Assembly (NCBI RefSeq): GCF_000968535.2
Contig: NC_016112.1
Location: 3,410,001 to 3,474,000, forward strand
DNA from: Methylotuvimicrobium alcaliphilum 20Z
Lineage (GTDB): Bacteria > Pseudomonadota > Gammaproteobacteria > Methylococcales > Methylomonadaceae
Reading direction: 5' to 3'
Length of the DNA: 64,000 nucleotides
The number at the start of each line of letters is the position of its first letter. The first letter of the stretch is position 1. Position numbers and translations under genes: made by a program. This document shows positions 25,204 to 34,126 of the stretch, piece after piece. The notes under the pieces were generated by a model that searched no databases, was not told the DNA's origin, and saw only the letters and a program-made list of their open reading frames with translations.

Positions 25204-27609
25204 CTATTCAACCAAAAAAGATTCAACCATCTTCAAGGTCTCTTGGGCTTCTTCGATACCGATGAATTTTTCATCTTTGCCGACGGCCCGCTCGAGATAC
25301 TCTCTCGCCCGTTTGTGATCGCCTTGTTTGAAATACACCATACCCAACCGGTATTGAGCGATCGCCGATTCGGGCGCGAGCGCGGTCACTTTCAACAACA
25401 ATTCTTTCGCCCTTTCGTAACTACCTTGCTTATAGGCCAGCACGGCGACCGTAAACAACATATCGGGATGCCCCGTTTTCGCCAGCGGTGCGACCAATTT
25501 GGCGGCACGTTCCAATGTTGCGCTATCATCGCCCAGTTCGGTCATATAACGGACCCAATTATTCAAAGCCACCGCCGAAGCCGGTTGCATACGGTAATTT
25601 TCCTCCAATAAGGCGAGCGCTTTATCATGAGCGCCGTCGCGGTGATAAATCGCAACTAAATCACCGGTCAACGTCGTCGATGCCGTTTTTTCGATGCCTT
25701 TTATCAAAACTTCGACCGCTTTGGTTTTATGGTTTTGATTGAGATAAATACCGGCCAAATTGCGGTACGGATTTTCCCACTCGGGCTTGATATCGATCGA
25801 CTTGTTGAATGCGGCGACCGCATCGTTCGCTTTGCCCGCCGCGGCCAACACGCCGCCCATTAGGTTGTAAGCGACAAAATGCTCGGGTTGCCGCTTCACG
25901 GCTTCTTGAAGCTTGGCCAAAGCACGGTCCGGTTTTTTTAATTGGAGCTGGGTATTGACCAATTGCGTCAACGGTTCGATCGCACCGGGTTGTTTGACCA
26001 ACGCATCGGCAAATCGCTCGACCGCCTTTTCGGAATTACCTTCGGCTTGGTATGCCAAACCGGCCAAATAATACCCCGTCGCTTCATCGGGAAAGGCTTG
26101 CTGCACAGCATCCGAGACTCGGCGGGCCTGTTCCCATTGCCGTTGTGACAAATAAATTTTGAACAAAGCTTCCAATCCTTTTTTATGATTAGGATCGGCT
26201 TGCAACAGCGCGCCGATTTGCTGGACGGCTTTGCCGGGATTACCGGTAGTCAGCAACAATTCAGCTAGTTCGAGTCTCGCATTCTCGTCGGTCGGCTGCA
26301 ATTGCACGATTTTTTCAAGATTTTCCAGCGCAGGCACCGCTTCTTGATTCAAGCGATGGGCGGTGCTCAACAATTTCAATACGGCGACATCGTTCTGGCG
26401 ATCCGCCAACACTTCACGAAAGTCTTTGACCGCTTCGGTCAAGCGGCTTTCGGCGAGCGCCACCTCGCCTCGCAAAATCAAGGCATCGCTTTGTTTGGGC
26501 TGCTTTTGCAACACGGATTCGAGTAATTCGGCAGCTCGCCCGTTCCGACCGGTATTAGCGTAGAGCCTTGCCAAGCGATTTTCGGCATTGATACCCTGAA
26601 CGCCGGAAGGGTCGGCCTCGACGATCTCCAATAACGCTTGCTCTGCTTTATCGGTCAGATTTTGTGCTAGATACAAATTAACCAAGCCGAATTTCAGCAC
26701 AAAGTCGTCGGGATATTCTTCCAACAGCGGAATCAATTCGGCTTCGGCGATTTCAGGTCCCCGCTTTTCGGTCAGGAAATCGAGCAAATTGACAATCGCC
26801 TGCCGATTATCGGCTAATTCAATAACGGCATCGCGCAATACGCTTTCAGCCTTGTCAAGTTGATTGTGTTCGATCAAAAACAAAGCCAAACGTTTACGGT
26901 GCAACAAGGGTTTCGGTTCGATTTTAATGATGTTTTCGAGAGTTTTTTCGGCCTTGTCGAAAGCTTGAGTCTTGACGTATAGATTGACCAGCATCAAACG
27001 TAACGAAGTATCGTCGGGATTTTGATCTGCATAACCGCGGACAAACTCGATCGCTTGATCCAGTTTGCCCGATTTGGCCTTGAGCGATGCAAGCAGCAAT
27101 ACAGCAGGAACATCACCCGGTCTTTTCGCGAGTGCGGCTTCCGCCTTGACGATCGCGGCATCGCTACTATTTTGCGCGGCCAAAATCCCAGCCTGCAAAA
27201 CCAAAGCATCGGGACTCTCGGCATCGATAGCCAACGCCTGTTTCATCAATGTCTCAGCCTCTTGGACTTGACCGGCCAACAGATAGATTTGTCCGAGTTT
27301 GACGCGTGCCTTCAAATGTTTCGGATCGGCATTGACGACCTGCCGGTAAAGGTCTGCGGCTTGTTGTACATTGCCCAACTTTACCGAAGTCTCGGCCGAT
27401 TCGAACAAGGCTTCAACTTGATCCGGCTTGAGTTCGAGCGCCTGTTCGAAAGCGGCAAGGGCTTGCTCATAATCACCTGCTTTAAATAATTGCTTACCTT
27501 GTTCGAGATATTCGTTCATTTTACGTTCGGTGTCGTCGCAGGCAGTCAAGGCTGCGGAAGAAAGGATGATGAAAAGAATGGGACGGTACTTTCGTATAAA
27601 AGACTTCAT
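25204..27609 (-). CDS. TPR-repeat lipoprotein
   Basis: 801 residues. A lipoprotein signal (ILFIILSSAALTAC, Cys about 24) is followed by tetratricopeptide repeats filling almost the whole protein, from EYLEQGKQLFKAGDYEQALA to QYRLGMVYFKQGDHKRAREYLE. Its size and repeat pattern resemble the PrsT-type TPR lipoproteins found near exopolysaccharide and exosortase loci. It probably acts as a periplasmic scaffold anchored to a membrane. It is on the same strand as the exbB-exbD-tonB-porin-coiled-coil operon, separated from it by about 480 bases of repeats, so it may be a distal member of that group or independently expressed. The ATG chosen fits the lipoprotein signal. Confidence 0.85.
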   Translation of the reverse strand: MKSFIRKYRPILFIILSSAALTACDDTERKMNEYLEQGKQLFKAGDYEQALAAFEQALELKPDQVEALFESAETSVKLGNVQQAADLYRQVVNADPKHLKARVKLGQIYLLAGQVQEAETLMKQALAIDAESPDALVLQAGILAAQNSSDAAIVKAEAALAKRPGDVPAVLLLASLKAKSGKLDQAIEFVRGYADQNPDDTSLRLMLVNLYVKTQAFDKAEKTLENIIKIEPKPLLHRKRLALFLIEHNQLDKAESVLRDAVIELADNRQAIVNLLDFLTEKRGPEIAEAELIPLLEEYPDDFVLKFGLVNLYLAQNLTDKAEQALLEIVEADPSGVQGINAENRLARLYANTGRNGRAAELLESVLQKQPKQSDALILRGEVALAESRLTEAVKDFREVLADRQNDVAVLKLLSTAHRLNQEAVPALENLEKIVQLQPTDENARLELAELLLTTGNPGKAVQQIGALLQADPNHKKGLEALFKIYLSQRQWEQARRVSDAVQQAFPDEATGYYLAGLAYQAEGNSEKAVERFADALVKQPGAIEPLTQLVNTQLQLKKPDRALAKLQEAVKRQPEHFVAYNLMGGVLAAAGKANDAVAAFNKSIDIKPEWENPYRNLAGIYLNQNHKTKAVEVLIKGIEKTASTTLTGDLVAIYHRDGAHDKALALLEENYRMQPASAVALNNWVRYMTELGDDSATLERAAKLVAPLAKTGHPDMLFTVAVLAYKQGSYERAKELLLKVTALAPESAIAQYRLGMVYFKQGDHKRAREYLERAVGKDEKFIGIEEAQETLKMVESFLVE

Positions 27610-27699
27610 GAATGAATGATTGTTTGCTTGGTCTGGAGATAAAGGCACCGTGCTGTATTAGCCGACTAAAGTGCTACCCGCATAGCGAGCCGGCGAGGC

Positions 27700-28075
27700 A
27701 ATAGGTATAAGTTTTCGCTCCTTCCCAAGCTCTAGCTTGGGAAGGTAGAGACCGGAAGCTCTAGCTTCCGGAGACCTGCCCGTCTGACCGATTGAACTTC
27801 GGGTTCCCACGGAGAGCCGTGGGAACGAAGAAACCGTAGGGTACGCATCGCGTACCAATTCAATAGGTTCCCGGCAGAAACAACGCTTTGACTAAAAGTA
27901 TCCGATATACAAAATGCTTGCTGCCTAAGCCAAAGAGACTTCGATGAATTATATGGAGCCCCACCTTTAGCGGCTTCGATATCGCGATCTGGAGATCGCT
28001 CCCGCATCTGAGACCTCAGATGCCCAGGCAGGATGAGTTTTGCATCCCGTCCGTAACGTTTTGATATCGCAACCG
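27700..28075. repeat. Cluster of short dispersed hairpins
   Basis: Tandem small palindromes: TTCCCAAGCT-CTAGCTTGGGAA, CCGGAAGCTCTAGCTTCCGG, GGTTCCCACGG...CCGTGGGAAC, the GGTACGC/GCGTACC palindrome at 27839-27857, and GATCTGGAGATC / CATCTGAGACCTCAGATG. They separate the TPR gene from the coiled-coil gene. No coding potential is seen here. Confidence 0.6.
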
Positions 28076-28091
28076 TCAGCTATTCCCTCTT

Positions 28092-28829
28092 CTACCCGCC
28101 ATCCTTTTGACTTTCCATTTCGCCAGATTCATGAGCTTCTTCAGATTCCGGTTCGGAAATCTCAGCTTCTTCCACGATTTCTGCCTCTTCGTAAACTTCT
28201 TCAAGCTCGGTCTTGCGTCTGTATTTTTGCTCGACCAACTTGTCTTCGTATTCCTGAATGATGTTTTCGAGCTCAACGCTTTTGAATTGGAAAACCGGCT
28301 CGGCCTGCACCAATCGAGCCCAAAGACTTTGCCTGCCATAATCTTTGAGCATGTCTCGAGTTGCTTGATACATCTTGATATTTTTATTCTCGCAGGAATC
28401 AAGTTCCGAAACGGTAAATTCTTGGAGTTTTTGCAGCTCGACATGCTCCAGGCTCAATTGGTTTTTGGACTGATTCAATACCTTATATTTTTCGACAACT
28501 TCGACCAATTTCCCATGAGTTTGATCGAGCCGGCCGCGAACCGCTTCAATGGTACTTTTTTGCGTGTCCAGCTCGCCGCCCAGTTTTTCTTCACGAGAAA
28601 CCGCCGCTTCATGCTGCTCTTTCAGCGTTTCGATCTCGGCGGCCAGCTTATCGTTTTCTGCTTTCAAGGCATCGCGCTCGGCGGTCATTTCGCGGACCAT
28701 CGCCTGCAGCTTGTTGATGACACGCGCGCTGCCGCCGTCGTCTCGCCTGGCTGCCTGAGCATAAACGGCATTCGATAACAATGAGGAAACAAACAAAACG
28801 GCCAAAAAATTTGAAATGATCTTGATCAT
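28092..28829 (-). CDS. Periplasmic coiled-coil protein
   Basis: 245 residues from the ATG that gives a clean signal peptide (ISNFLAVLFVSSLLSNAVYA, cleavage before QAARRD). The mature region has a long heptad-patterned segment (about 45-140, MTAERDALKAENDKLAAEIE, REEKLGGELDTQKS) and an acidic Glu-rich tail. No enzyme motif is visible. Its place as last gene of the exbB-exbD-tonB-porin unit suggests a structural or tethering role between the envelope layers. Family not recognised. Confidence 0.75.
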   Translation of the reverse strand: MIKIISNFLAVLFVSSLLSNAVYAQAARRDDGGSARVINKLQAMVREMTAERDALKAENDKLAAEIETLKEQHEAAVSREEKLGGELDTQKSTIEAVRGRLDQTHGKLVEVVEKYKVLNQSKNQLSLEHVELQKLQEFTVSELDSCENKNIKMYQATRDMLKDYGRQSLWARLVQAEPVFQFKSVELENIIQEYEDKLVEQKYRRKTELEEVYEEAEIVEEAEISEPESEEAHESGEMESQKDGG

Positions 28830-28926
28830 AAGATTTGATGATATTCGGAAATTGATCACAATTGGCCGTCCGGACAGGACAAACATTGGCTCGCCTCTTC
28901 TATAGATTTCACGGCTCACCACAACC

Positions 28927-30690
28927 TTAAAACTTGGTATTGATATCGATTTGGAAAACGTCGATACCATAAGGCGGCCCGGTTATCGCTTCTGCGGTTA
29001 GCCATCGGCTAGTTAACCAAACATTGTTGAGCAGCGCATAGTTAGCCCCGAGAATCCAGCCTTTAGCATTCGTGCCGCCGAGGTGAAAGTCCGAGTCCGA
29101 AAAGGCATCGACTACCGCATCGCGTTCGACTCGTTTATAGGCGACAAAAGTACTCCAATTGCCTTTTTTATCGACTCTCAACCAACCCAAGTCGGCACGT
29201 AATTGCCAAGCCGTAGTTTGTTCGTCCACTGCCCCGCTGCCCAAAGCGCCGCCTAATGCTCTCGCGGCTGCCACTTTTTCGCTGTCGAAGCCGATATTCT
29301 TTGCATAATCACCGGATAACGTTAAGTGAATCGGATCAAATAAGGCCATATCATAGCGTGCGGTAAAATTGACGATTTTAAACTCAGACGCTAAACCAAC
29401 CATACCGGGAAATTCGCTGGGTAAAGGATCATTAAATGCACCGTCACGGCAGATTGTTGCCAGCGTATTACCGCCTTGCATGAATTCCGGCATCGAAGCG
29501 GTATTTTCACGAGAATTGACATCGCAGGTACCGGATGCGGTTGATGTATTCGGCCTGGCTGTGATATTTTTAAAATCATAATAAGCCAAAGCCATTCTCA
29601 GATTGTCTTTATTTTTAAATCCCCAGTCCAAACCAACCTGTCCGCCGAACAGCCATTTATCGTTATGACTGAATGGAGCTTCCTGCAGCGGAAAAGCCCC
29701 ACCTGTCGCGTAGAGTACTCGTGCGCCGTCACCTAAACCATTAGACAATCCTAAGTTGTATCGATAAGTCGCCGCAAAACCTTCGAATGACAAATCGGTA
29801 TCCCAAACCAACTCGGAGCCACTGGTGAACTCCCCCCCTCCAACGAAAAACGGATTTTTGATACGTCCGCCCATCAGAGAAAGCCAATTAAAACCGAAAC
29901 TGTCGACATCGTCGTATTGAAGATAGGCCCGGTCGATGTTGAAGTCATAACGATCGCCTGTTTGCCCCATGGTTTGATTGGTTGAAACGGGATCTCTGAA
30001 ATTACCGGTCGATAGACGGATTCCGGCTTCTAAACCTTCCGCGATATCGGCATCGATGCCCAACCGAAAGCGTTGCCGAAAGCGCTGATTGTTCGTCGTA
30101 GTATTTTCGATAAGGTCCAACCCCGCATTTCTGGCGCCGCCCAGTTGATTGATTGCTTGTCCATTCGGATAAAAAGGGAAAATACTCAAGCCGCTGGCAT
30201 TTTCATCGGCATAAAAAACCGGCTCATACCGCAAACGCAAATCCCCCGACAACTTAAATTTTCGAGTCCATTCCGGCAAGGCATCGGCCAAACCCCAACC
30301 TTCTTCCTTGGCCTTACTGATTACGTCACCGGTAACATCTTCGCGCAATTCCGCGCGGATCTCATCGCGAATTTGATCCTTGATAAAATCGGGAATATAG
30401 GAAACCCGGACTTCGTCGTCGGCGAGTTCTCCAACCGATGCCGCATTGCTTAGCGCCGCGGCGGTCCTTGCTTGCGATGCGATCTTACCGGCTTCGGCTT
30501 CGGCTTCCTTGAACATCGTTTCGGCGGTTTCTTCGGTCAAAACGCCTTGTTTGACCAATTGCTTGATTAGGCTTTCGGTCGTGCTGCGCAGTTTCAGCAA
30601 TTCCTCTTTTTCACCGGCCTGCACCGGCCCTAAAACGCTCAACAACACTAAGGCCGTGACAGCCTTTTTCTGTAACATTGTCTTTCCCAT
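28927..30690 (-). CDS. Putative porin with N-terminal helical region
   Basis: 587 residues. A signal peptide (VTALVLLSVLGPVQAG) is followed by a charged helical stretch (about 25-145; EELLKLRSTTESLIKQLVKQ, EIRAELREDVTGD) and then a beta-barrel from KFKLSGDLRLRYEP to the C-terminal FQIDINTKF, ending in Phe as outer membrane barrels do. This matches the 'putative porin' family. It sits 9 bp after tonB in the operon, so it could be the outer membrane partner of the TonB system although no TonB box or plug domain is visible. An in-frame ATG at 30678 is an alternative start. Confidence 0.85.
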   Translation of the reverse strand: MGKTMLQKKAVTALVLLSVLGPVQAGEKEELLKLRSTTESLIKQLVKQGVLTEETAETMFKEAEAEAGKIASQARTAAALSNAASVGELADDEVRVSYIPDFIKDQIRDEIRAELREDVTGDVISKAKEEGWGLADALPEWTRKFKLSGDLRLRYEPVFYADENASGLSIFPFYPNGQAINQLGGARNAGLDLIENTTTNNQRFRQRFRLGIDADIAEGLEAGIRLSTGNFRDPVSTNQTMGQTGDRYDFNIDRAYLQYDDVDSFGFNWLSLMGGRIKNPFFVGGGEFTSGSELVWDTDLSFEGFAATYRYNLGLSNGLGDGARVLYATGGAFPLQEAPFSHNDKWLFGGQVGLDWGFKNKDNLRMALAYYDFKNITARPNTSTASGTCDVNSRENTASMPEFMQGGNTLATICRDGAFNDPLPSEFPGMVGLASEFKIVNFTARYDMALFDPIHLTLSGDYAKNIGFDSEKVAAARALGGALGSGAVDEQTTAWQLRADLGWLRVDKKGNWSTFVAYKRVERDAVVDAFSDSDFHLGGTNAKGWILGANYALLNNVWLTSRWLTAEAITGPPYGIDVFQIDINTKF

Positions 30691-30699
30691 TAACTGAAG

Positions 30700-31350
30700 T
30701 TAAATGCGGTTCGTAATTCGAAATTTGATCGGCTGTTTCATCCCGGCCGGCGGGGGTTTATTGATTCGTTTCAACTTGGCGAGCGTCATTTGCAACTTTT
30801 CGTCGATCCGAGCATCGTCACTGCCCCGGACCAATTCAAATCGAGTCACATTACCTTGCTTATCGACCCAGATACGAACCGTCGCCGTGTAACGCGTTCT
30901 ACGTAAATCGTCGACCTCGGAAATCACCACTTGCATTTGATTCCTGATAATATTGCCGTACCAAGCGTTGGGATTGCCGCTCAACAATCCACGCCCGCCT
31001 TTCCGTGCAGCCAAGCCAAAGCCGTCGGAACCGGCGCTGCCGTCAGCATCAAGTCCCAAACTATCGGCAGGCGGCGCATCGTCGATATCCGGGAGATTTT
31101 CAGGCTCCGGATCAGGCTCCGGGATCTTTTCCTCGATCTTTTCCGGCTCGGGCGGCTTCTCAATTTTCGGTGGGGGCGGAGGAGGCGGCGGCTTCAACAA
31201 GGTAATCGGCTGGATTTTTTTTTGCGGACGCTCGTCGCTGTCTTGCTTGAAATTGCTAATGCCGTAAATTATCAGAGCCACCAAAATCGAACCAATCACG
31301 CCGCCGATGATCTTCGGCAGATGCACCTTCCAGCTTTTGTGTTTACTCAT
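30700..31350 (-). CDS. tonB: TonB-family energy transducer
   Basis: 216 residues with the TonB order: an N-terminal inner membrane anchor (IIGGVIGSILVALIIYGI, residues 14-31), a proline/glutamate-rich periplasmic spacer (LLKPPPPPPPPKIEKPPEPE), a Gly/Asp linker, and a C-terminal domain (TATVRIWVDKQGNVTRFELV, then QPIKFRITNRI). TonB relays the proton-motive force from ExbB-ExbD to outer membrane proteins. It lies 7 bp after exbD. The anchor lacks the usual SHLS His, and the C-terminal domain lacks a clear YP motif, so this is a dedicated paralogue more than a housekeeping TonB. Confidence 0.9.
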   Translation of the reverse strand: MSKHKSWKVHLPKIIGGVIGSILVALIIYGISNFKQDSDERPQKKIQPITLLKPPPPPPPPKIEKPPEPEKIEEKIPEPDPEPENLPDIDDAPPADSLGLDADGSAGSDGFGLAARKGGRGLLSGNPNAWYGNIIRNQMQVVISEVDDLRRTRYTATVRIWVDKQGNVTRFELVRGSDDARIDEKLQMTLAKLKRINKPPPAGMKQPIKFRITNRI

Positions 31351-31357
31351 AACCGCG

Positions 31358-31762
31358 TTATTTGACTAGGTTCTGCGTCACCAGACCGATCTGCGTAATA
31401 TCGATGCGGCCCATTAAAGCCAATACATCAACAACATTCTGATATTGCACGGTCGCATCGCCTTTGATGATCACCGGCAATTCCGGATCAGCCGCACGGT
31501 ACTGTTGTAGTAATGATTCCAACTGCTCCAAGGTTACCGGATAGGTATCGAGAAAAATCGTACCGTCGGCCGTGATCGTGATTGCCTTGGTTTTCGGCTT
31601 GGCCAAACTCGGCGTATCGCTGGCTTTCGGTAAATTGACGGTAATTCCTTGCACGGCGGCCGTGGTCATGATGATAAAAACGATCAATAACACATAGGCC
31701 AAATCCAACATGGACGTGACATTGATATCGTCGTAACTTTCCAGTTCTTCTTTGTAACGCAT
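31358..31762 (-). CDS. exbD: ExbD/TolR-family proton-channel subunit
   Basis: 134 residues: a short cytoplasmic start, one membrane segment (VTSMLDLAYVLLIVFIIMTTA) with the proton-carrying Asp (residue 20, MLDLAYV), and a periplasmic domain (ITITADGTIFLDTYPVTLEQ, VIIKGDATVQYQNVVDVLAL). It forms the channel with ExbB and drives TonB. It sits 76 bp after exbB and 7 bp before tonB in one operon. Confidence 0.93.
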   Translation of the reverse strand: MRYKEELESYDDINVTSMLDLAYVLLIVFIIMTTAAVQGITVNLPKASDTPSLAKPKTKAITITADGTIFLDTYPVTLEQLESLLQQYRAADPELPVIIKGDATVQYQNVVDVLALMGRIDITQIGLVTQNLVK

Positions 31763-31838
31763 AATAAATAACTCGTTCGGATTTGGTCGGAGCGAGACTA
31801 AAGATACTCGCCGCCTGGCAATTCAAGAGGTCCGCTGA

Positions 31839-33647
31839 TTAATCGGAGTAACGCTCGGAGAGTTTGGCCGTAAACTCGTCGACAAAAATATACATATCGG
31901 CGGTAATTAATTTGATACGGCTATTTAAATAGTTATAACCGAACAAACACGGAATCGCGACAACCAGACCCGCAACGGTTGTAGCCAATGCCGCTGCAAT
32001 ACCGGGTGCGATCGCATTGACGTTAACCTCGCCGCTTGCGGCGATTTCGCCGAAGGTCGCCATAACCCCGATTACGGTACCGAGCAGACCTAAAAACGGA
32101 CCTCCGGAAATAGAAATTGTCAGTAACACCATCAGACTATTGAGTTTTTGCGTTTCTCGAATCAAACAAGATTCCATCGCTGCTCGAATCGAATCCATGC
32201 CTTTATCGGTGACAAACGCCTCGGCAACATCGGCGCCGACACTCTTGGCAAGGCGATTGTGCAGTTCTTCGATCCCAACATGATACAACCGGTAAACGGA
32301 AGACCCTGTAAAACGATCATGCCCACCGGTCAACGAAGCCAACAATGGCGAGGCATTGACCGCTTCGTCATCTTCGGTATCTTCGTGATTCAATGCTTCG
32401 ATCTCGGCGGTTTTCAACTTCATGAACTCGTCTTCGAAGTTTCTGTTTTCTTTATGATTTTTGATCAAGACCAACGCCTTCGCGGCCATCACCAAAAAAC
32501 TGATAACCAACATCACCGCCAATATTCCGATGATGATCCACCCATCGAGCGATACATGCTGCATCGTCGACATCACATGCGACCCACCGCCGCCTTCCGA
32601 TTCCGGCGATAAATCTTCGCCGTACACCAATAACGGCGAAGCCTGCCCTTGCATCAATGCATCGAATTTGATCGCTTCTGCCGAACGCGGAGACTTGTAA
32701 ACACTTAATTGATCGATCGCGCCGACCAATCCGCGCGCGCCATAGGCATCGGCGCCAATGGTAATATCGCCGTCCAAATCAGGAATCATGACCGGAAATG
32801 ATTCGGCCTCGGCTCCGTCCAAATAAATCACTACCTTATCGGCAGTTATGATTGCGGCAAAATGATGCCAACTGCCCGGAGTTAAGGGTATAGAAACCGG
32901 AAAAGTTTGCACCCCACCGGAAGCATCGACAAGTTCTAAATTCGCCATTTGTTCTCTAACAGATAAAGCCAGGCTTCCTGTCGCGCCGGTTCTTTGAAAG
33001 ACCACACCATCTTCATTCGGTTGATCGATTTTCAACCATGTAGACAAAGTCCAACCGGGATCGGGAGCCGTCAGTAAAGACGCGGAAGCCGGTATCCGAA
33101 CGATTTGCTCCCCTTCAAAAACTCCCGAATGCCCAATCAAGCCGCCTTCTCCTGCCGAGGCAGTCGCTTCGGACGGATTATTCGCATAAGCGGTCATGTC
33201 GGCAACGCCATCCTTAGTAAAAGGCAGGCTCAAGACTTGATCGACAGGAAAAACACCGGCCGCATCCTGCCCGTCAGGCGCCAGAGGATTACTGTAATAC
33301 ATATACAGGGTAGGTTCCGGTGCCTTTGCAATATCCTTCGGCAATTTGACCCAAATCAATGCCATTTCATTGATTGAGTCCAGTTTTTCGATATAAAACT
33401 TCAGCGGCGTTTTGTCGTCTCCCGCCATAAAGCGAATATCCTTACCCAAATCCGCTATATCCATAAAATAGGCGAAATTGCCGGTGTGTAAACGAATCAA
33501 TGCCACGGCATCTTCCGGAACGCTAACTCCCGCCTGCTTGAGATCCAGATCTATTTTTTTCTTGTAACTCCAATCGGCGTTCCACCATGCGCAGGCCATT
33601 TGCGGCATCAGCATCAAAAAAAATAACAAAAATCCAAATCGTTTCAT
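31839..33647 (-). CDS. exbB: ExbB/TolQ proton channel fused to DUF2341 and LamG-like domains
   Basis: 602 residues against about 240 for ExbB. A signal peptide (FLLFFLMLMPQMACA) precedes a DUF2341 domain (WWNADWSYKKKIDLD to LYMYYSNP, about 20-120), then a concanavalin/LamG-like domain (about 160-330; GWTLSTWLKI, GSWHHFAAIITADKVVIYLDG, GAIDQLSVY), a membrane segment (GWIIIGILAVMLVISFLVMA), a cytoplasmic stretch and the ExbB core with two more segments (GGPFLGLLGTVIGVMATF; PGIAAALATTVAGLVVAIP). The N-terminal half is periplasmic and may bind a polymer or glycan. First gene of the exbB-exbD-tonB-porin-coiled-coil operon, with a PhoB box and -10 upstream. Confidence 0.9.
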   Translation of the reverse strand: MKRFGFLLFFLMLMPQMACAWWNADWSYKKKIDLDLKQAGVSVPEDAVALIRLHTGNFAYFMDIADLGKDIRFMAGDDKTPLKFYIEKLDSINEMALIWVKLPKDIAKAPEPTLYMYYSNPLAPDGQDAAGVFPVDQVLSLPFTKDGVADMTAYANNPSEATASAGEGGLIGHSGVFEGEQIVRIPASASLLTAPDPGWTLSTWLKIDQPNEDGVVFQRTGATGSLALSVREQMANLELVDASGGVQTFPVSIPLTPGSWHHFAAIITADKVVIYLDGAEAESFPVMIPDLDGDITIGADAYGARGLVGAIDQLSVYKSPRSAEAIKFDALMQGQASPLLVYGEDLSPESEGGGGSHVMSTMQHVSLDGWIIIGILAVMLVISFLVMAAKALVLIKNHKENRNFEDEFMKLKTAEIEALNHEDTEDDEAVNASPLLASLTGGHDRFTGSSVYRLYHVGIEELHNRLAKSVGADVAEAFVTDKGMDSIRAAMESCLIRETQKLNSLMVLLTISISGGPFLGLLGTVIGVMATFGEIAASGEVNVNAIAPGIAAALATTVAGLVVAIPCLFGYNYLNSRIKLITADMYIFVDEFTAKLSERYSD

Positions 33648-33678
33648 TGGTGCTCTCTATTGCTTAACTTAAAGCAAA

Positions 33679-33712
33679 ATTATTTCAGAGATTTATGACA
33701 CGATTATGACGG
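33679..33712 (-). promoter_or_regulatory. PhoB box and -10 of the exbB operon
   Basis: Read on the minus strand: CCGTCAT-AATC-GTGTCAT, two 7-bp half-sites 11 bp apart, as in the PhoB box consensus CTGTCAT-N4-CTGTCAY; then 10 bases and AATAAT as -10. The exbB ATG is 31 bases beyond the -10. No -35 is needed in PhoB-activated promoters, since PhoB replaces it. Confidence 0.75.
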
Positions 33713-34126
33713 ATTAAGCAGTATGACGATCTAATTTCGGAAAAAATGCGTCGATCTTAATAATAAGGTATAAAAAAATTGTGACAGGCAACTCGAAACA
33801 CAGTTATCAAGCTCGAATAAAAAGAATTAAAGATGATTCAAAGCAACGACAGGTACGAAAAATCATCGCAAACGTAATACATTTCATCAATTTTTAACAC
33901 AACTGTAAAACTATAGACTCATTGTTGTGAAAAAATTCTCCTAAGTCGAGTGGCTTAATACGGGCTGTTCCGTAAAGACATTTAGTCAAAGCAAATTATT
34001 AGCTCACCGCTGCTCTTTTAAGAACTTGTTTGAAAGTGTCTTTTAGAGAGCTTTTTAAATATCCAAAGGCCCGTGTGAATTTTTACATTTGCAACCATTT
34101 CCATTAACTCTTAAGAGAATTTAATC
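33713..34126 (+). promoter_or_regulatory. Upstream region of the PstS-like gene, with weak Pho half-sites
   Basis: ATTTCAT (33881), TTTTAAC (33892) and CTGTAAA (33903) stand exactly 11 bp apart and match the PhoB half-site at 5, 4 and 5 of 7 positions. This is suggestive only. AAGAGA precedes the ATG as ribosome site. No gene is seen in this stretch. Confidence 0.3.

Noticed and set aside
28549-28778. Plus-strand frames across the coiled-coil gene
   Set aside because: They are the antisense of a repetitive charged region and have no own features.
31005-31205. Plus-strand frames opposite the proline-rich part of tonB
   Set aside because: Gly/Arg-rich sequence is the mirror of the CCG codon runs in tonB.
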